Source of the DNA: Clostridium sp. UBA6758
GTDB taxonomy: Bacteria > Bacillota > Clostridia > Clostridiales > Clostridiaceae
DNA length: 14,946 nt
Assembly (NCBI GenBank): GCA_002453475.1
Contig: DKGY01000083.1
Coordinates: 6,222 to 21,167, forward strand
Reading direction: 5' to 3'
Made by a program: the position numbers and the translations under genes. The notes below the pieces were generated by a model. The model searched no databases. It saw only the letters and a list, made by a program, of their open reading frames with translations, and was not told the origin of the DNA. Shown here piece after piece: positions 14,657 to 14,946 of this stretch. The first letter of the stretch is position 1; each line of letters opens with the position of its first letter.

Positions 14657-14946
14657 CTACTGCTCAGTGTTAGGTATAGTTCCTATAACAGGAATTTCTA
14701 ATTCTTTTTCTAATTGTTCTCTATTCTTATATGTGTTGTCTAAAAACTCTAATAAGAAGCTTATTCCAACGCTCACCATTAATCCAAGCAGAAAAGCTAT
14801 AGCTATATTCATTTTTTTATTAGGGCTCACTGGTATTTCTGGAACCTTTACGGATTCTATAACTTTTATATTCCCATTTGGCACTAAAACCTTAGATGTA
14901 GTTACAAACTCATTAGTTATTGCTTGTACCATAGTTGCTGCCATAT
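14657..14946 (-). CDS. Wzz/CapA-type chain-length and kinase-activator protein, C-terminal part only
   Basis: The frame is open at the right window edge, so the ATG at 14944 is probably internal and the N-terminal membrane segment and most of the extracellular domain lie outside. The visible 95 residues contain the end of the extracellular domain, the proline-rich stretch VPEIPVSPNKK (34-44), the second membrane helix (about residues 46-65, IAIAFLLGLMVSVGISFLL), and the cytoplasmic tail FLDNTYKNREQLEKELEIPVIGTIP, which is the part that activates the tyrosine kinase in CapA/YwqC proteins. It sets polysaccharide chain length together with the kinase encoded 50 nt downstream. Confidence 0.9.
   Translation of the reverse strand, partial: MAATMVQAITNEFVTTSKVLVPNGNIKVIESVKVPEIPVSPNKKMNIAIAFLLGLMVSVGISFLLEFLDNTYKNREQLEKELEIPVIGTIPNTEQ

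Noticed and set aside
1..14946. CRISPR array, tRNA, rRNA or intact insertion sequence
   Set aside because: No regularly spaced repeats, no tRNA cloverleaf or rRNA-like stretch, and no transposase reading frame were seen.

Overview
The window is a stretch of very AT-rich DNA from a low-GC Firmicute, most likely a Clostridium. The evidence is base composition, strong AGGAG-type ribosome binding sites, a CapA/CapB/CpsB-type regulatory module, an EpsG-type polymerase and a cyclic-di-GMP-II riboswitch. Species cannot be fixed from the sequence alone. Every convincing gene is on the minus strand, so transcription runs from the right edge to the left.

Layout in transcription order. (1) 14944-13146: a regulatory module with the C-terminal end of a Wzz/CapA chain-length protein (cut by the window edge), a BY-type tyrosine kinase and a PHP-family tyrosine phosphatase. 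(2) 13145-12678: a 468-nt non-coding leader holding a large foldable element, then a clear cyclic-di-GMP-II riboswitch, then about 165 nt of possible expression platform. (3) 12677-553: a Wzy-type polysaccharide assembly line. It contains a NeuD/PglD-like acyltransferase, a phosphoglycosyl transferase that starts the repeat unit, an SDR sugar-nucleotide enzyme, a GT4 glycosyltransferase, a pyruvyl transferase, a glycosyltransferase split into two ORFs, a second GT4 enzyme, an EpsG-like polymerase, a third glycosyltransferase, a CatB-like acetyltransferase, a Wzx flippase and a last hexapeptide acyltransferase. (4) 552-243: a 310-nt non-coding stretch with an unusually GC-rich core. (5) 242-3: a decayed C-terminal relic of a UDP-glucuronate 4-epimerase-like gene.

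How they fit together: a sugar phosphate is placed on undecaprenyl phosphate, extended by several glycosyltransferases, decorated with acyl and probably pyruvyl groups, flipped by Wzx, polymerised by the EpsG-like protein, and length-controlled by the CapA/CapB/phosphatase loop. The product should be an exopolysaccharide or capsule. The most interesting point is that a c-di-GMP riboswitch sits between the phospho-regulatory genes and the assembly genes. This suggests second-messenger control of polysaccharide assembly at the RNA level, separate from tyrosine phosphorylation.

Several gene starts given here are internal to the longest possible ORF, because a well-spaced ribosome binding site marks the inner start codon.
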